This document shows, piece after piece, positions 5,170-7,147 of a stretch of DNA of 7,147 bases (position 1 is the stretch's first letter; every line of letters begins with the position of its first letter). This stretch comes from Bacteroidota bacterium. Lineage in GTDB: Bacteria > Bacteroidota > Bacteroidia > Bacteroidales > JAKIYJ01. The notes under the pieces are model-generated. The model was not told the DNA's origin. It saw only the letters and a list, made by a program, of their open reading frames with translations, and did not search any database. Location: assembly GCA_022708585.1 (NCBI GenBank), contig JAKIYJ010000073.1:1-7147 (forward strand), in the 5' to 3' direction. Position numbers and translations under genes: made by a program.

Positions 5170-7147
5170 TCATTGCTCTGGTTTTAAGGATATTCTAACA
5201 CTATTATTAAAATATTTATTTGCAGCCAGTTTAATATTTTCCTCTGATATATTTTTAACAATTTTTTCAAAATCTCTTATATCATTTTCTTTTAAATTAC
5301 CCAGATAAAAGGATTTAATTTTATCAAGCCAGAAATCATTGTTTTTTATATCAGTTTCTCTTTCACGAAATTTTTTCTCTTTGGCTTTTGCCAGTTCAGC
5401 AGGCGAAGGACCTGTAGTTTTAAGTCTCTCAATTTCTTTATTAATAATATTGGTTATTTCATCAACCTTATCAGGATCACAACCGAAAGTAATGGTTATA
5501 GAATATGAAGCAACAGGTAATCGTTCCATATTTGCATAAGCACCTATACTATAAGCACTGCTTTTATCTTCTCTAACAATTTCAAGCAATTTGGTACTTA
5601 AAATACTGGTAAGCATTTCTGCTTCAATGATATTTTGTTGATTATAATCAAAATTACCAGTATAACTAATATATACATAACTTTTATTTTCTTTGCCTTT
5701 AAATACAGTTTTATCAATATTTTGAGACGGATACCTTATCCCAAGGTCTTTCCATGTTTCATTACGATTTAATGAAGGCAATCCTCCAATATATTGTTCA
5801 ACAAGAGGTTTAAAAGTCTTAATATCAATGTTACCTACAAATACATAAATAAAATTATTGGGGTCAGCAAAGCGTTCTCTGTATATTTTATCAATTCTTT
5901 TATAGTCAGCTTCATCTATAATTATTGAGTTCCATGGTCTGCGACGTGGATGATATTGAGACATAACAGATACTATAGTATCTCTCCACGTACTTTCAGG
6001 ACTTAATTCAGAATTTTCATATTCTGCTTTTTTCCTGCTAATATAAGAATTAAAAGATTCTTTATTTATACGGGCTTGAGTAAAATATAAATATAATAAC
6101 TGGAGTAGGGTCTCGGCATCCTGTGGAGCGCATCTACCTTCAAAACCCTCGGTCAGTTCTCTAATAAAAGGAGTTATTTCTACAATTTTATCTGATAATT
6201 TTTTATCAAGTTCAATTTTATCATACGCACCAACTCCACTTGCATTAAAGACATCGGCTGCAATTTTAGCTGAAATATCATCTTTTTGAGAATAAAGAGA
6301 ATTGCCACCAACACTAAAAGCATGAAATAATATTTCATTATCTTTAAAATCAGTAGGTTTAACAACAACTTTAGTTCCATTACTTAATGTCCATTCAATA
6401 AAATCAAGAGATTTATTTTTAGTTGTTTTTTTAATTTTTCCTTTAACAGGCATTTTTGATATTAAGGGCAAATCAGAGATTTTATCCACATAAGGTGTTA
6501 TTTCGATATGGTTTATTTTTTTTGCAAGTTCAAATATATCTTTTTCTTCAGGAAATGTAACATCTTCTTTATCTGGTCCTGCAATAACAATAACCTTATT
6601 ATTATCAGTAATCCATTTATAAGCAAGTTTATTTACTTCTTCAAGAGAAATTAAAGGAATAAATTTTTTATACAGTTCATATTCAAATTCAATTCCTGGA
6701 ATGGGTTCCTGGTTTATTCCAAAATTACGTACATATTCAGCAACATAATCTTCGGACTCAATTTTGTTGCGTTCATTATACATATTCTCATATTCTTTCA
6801 ATAAAGATTTTTTTTCTCTTTCAAACTCGGATTCTGTAAAGCCATATTTTTTAACTCTTTCATTTTCTTCCATTAAAGATTGAAGTGCGGTAAGAGTTTT
6901 ATTATTTGCCGACATAGCTAAATTCAAAAAAACATCCTTTGGTCCTATAAAAGGAGTGTATGCCGCATAAGCGAAAACAAAAGGTGGATCTTCCTTTTGT
7001 CTAAGCTCTTCCAATCTTTTGTTAAGCATATTATTAAATAAGTTATTAACTATTGATTGACGATAATCTCCAATAGTTTTCTGAATAAATAAAGGATGTT
7101 TATGATATATTTGTGCTAAACTGTAGTTAGCCTCCTTATCTTTGGCA
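5170..7147 (-). CDS. M16 family (pitrilysin/insulinase) zinc metallopeptidase, C-terminal 658 residues (5' end outside window)
   Basis: The frame is open from the right window edge (7146) to the TGA at 5172-5170; the ATG at 7029 is internal, since coding sequence continues upstream (NYSLAQIYHKHPLF, then NNLFNNMLNKRLEEL). The fragment begins in the second half of the first M16 unit (PPFVFAYAAYTPFIG, later VIVIAGPDKED) and includes a whole second unit: WTLSNGTKVVVKPTDF, RRRPWN, FVGNIDIKTF (about 5821-5850) and REDKSSAYSIGAY (5536-5577), ending RISLKPEQ. This matches the tandem-unit M16 proteins of roughly 930-950 residues in Bacteroidota. In the family the zinc site (HxxEH and a distal Glu) is in the first unit, outside this window, so activity cannot be judged here. 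Such proteins are usually exported and degrade peptides in the periplasm or envelope; that is inference. The stop codon lies 2 nt from that of dnaX on the opposite strand. Confidence 0.94.
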   Translation of the reverse strand, partial: AKDKEANYSLAQIYHKHPLFIQKTIGDYRQSIVNNLFNNMLNKRLEELRQKEDPPFVFAYAAYTPFIGPKDVFLNLAMSANNKTLTALQSLMEENERVKKYGFTESEFEREKKSLLKEYENMYNERNKIESEDYVAEYVRNFGINQEPIPGIEFEYELYKKFIPLISLEEVNKLAYKWITDNNKVIVIAGPDKEDVTFPEEKDIFELAKKINHIEITPYVDKISDLPLISKMPVKGKIKKTTKNKSLDFIEWTLSNGTKVVVKPTDFKDNEILFHAFSVGGNSLYSQKDDISAKIAADVFNASGVGAYDKIELDKKLSDKIVEITPFIRELTEGFEGRCAPQDAETLLQLLYLYFTQARINKESFNSYISRKKAEYENSELSPESTWRDTIVSVMSQYHPRRRPWNSIIIDEADYKRIDKIYRERFADPNNFIYVFVGNIDIKTFKPLVEQYIGGLPSLNRNETWKDLGIRYPSQNIDKTVFKGKENKSYVYISYTGNFDYNQQNIIEAEMLTSILSTKLLEIVREDKSSAYSIGAYANMERLPVASYSITITFGCDPDKVDEITNIINKEIERLKTTGPSPAELAKAKEKKFRERETDIKNNDFWLDKIKSFYLGNLKENDIRDFEKIVKNISEENIKLAANKYFNNSVRISLKPEQ

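Noticed and set aside
5339..5539. Plus-strand frame opposite the M16 gene, and the minus-strand frame at 6180-6380 overlapping it
   Set aside because: Both overlap the clearly conserved M16 reading frame and have no recognisable features.
7027..7029. ATG at 7029 (minus) as start of the peptidase
   Set aside because: The frame stays open and protein-like to the window edge, and M16 family proteins have several hundred residues, including the zinc site, before this point.

Overview
The window is AT-rich DNA from a member of the Bacteroidota (Bacteroidetes). Three things point there. Two secreted proteins end in type IX secretion (T9SS) type-A sorting domains. The DnaX C-terminal extension is of the kind seen in that phylum. 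A TAnnTTTG-type -7 element stands before dnaX, and the starts have A-rich leaders without a clear Shine-Dalgarno sequence. Genus cannot be told from the sequence.

Layout: (1) positions 1-560 hold the C-terminal end of a T9SS cargo protein whose start lies outside the window. (2) A 243-nt gap contains a compact 123-bp MITE-like element (639-761) with 18-bp terminal inverted repeats and a 6-bp flanking duplication. (3) 804-2561 is a complete second T9SS cargo protein (585 aa) with a signal peptide, a beta-rich passenger and the same C-terminal module as its upstream neighbour. (4) 2562-3418 is a repeat-dense island around a small minus-strand GIY-YIG nuclease gene (2798-3055). It holds a strong hairpin, a pair of 26-nt direct repeats and 13-nt inverted repeats bracketing the nuclease gene, a second diverged copy of the MITE core, a perfect 12-bp hairpin and a seven-copy 9-bp tandem repeat. 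(5) 3419-5167 is dnaX, the clamp-loader gamma/tau subunit. (6) 5170-7147 is the C-terminal two thirds of an M16 (pitrilysin/insulinase) metallopeptidase on the minus strand, converging on dnaX with only 2 nt between the stop codons.

The genes do not form one pathway. The two cargo genes are tandem paralogues for surface or secreted proteins, dnaX is core replication, and the M16 peptidase is probably an envelope or periplasmic protease. The accessory content sits between them. The points most worth following are the GIY-YIG gene enclosed by direct and inverted repeats, the MITE with a target-site duplication whose core recurs 2.4 kb away in inverted orientation, and an A9 tract in the dnaX linker where slippage in either direction meets a stop within a few codons, giving a gamma-like product as in Thermus. 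No tRNA, rRNA or CRISPR array was seen.
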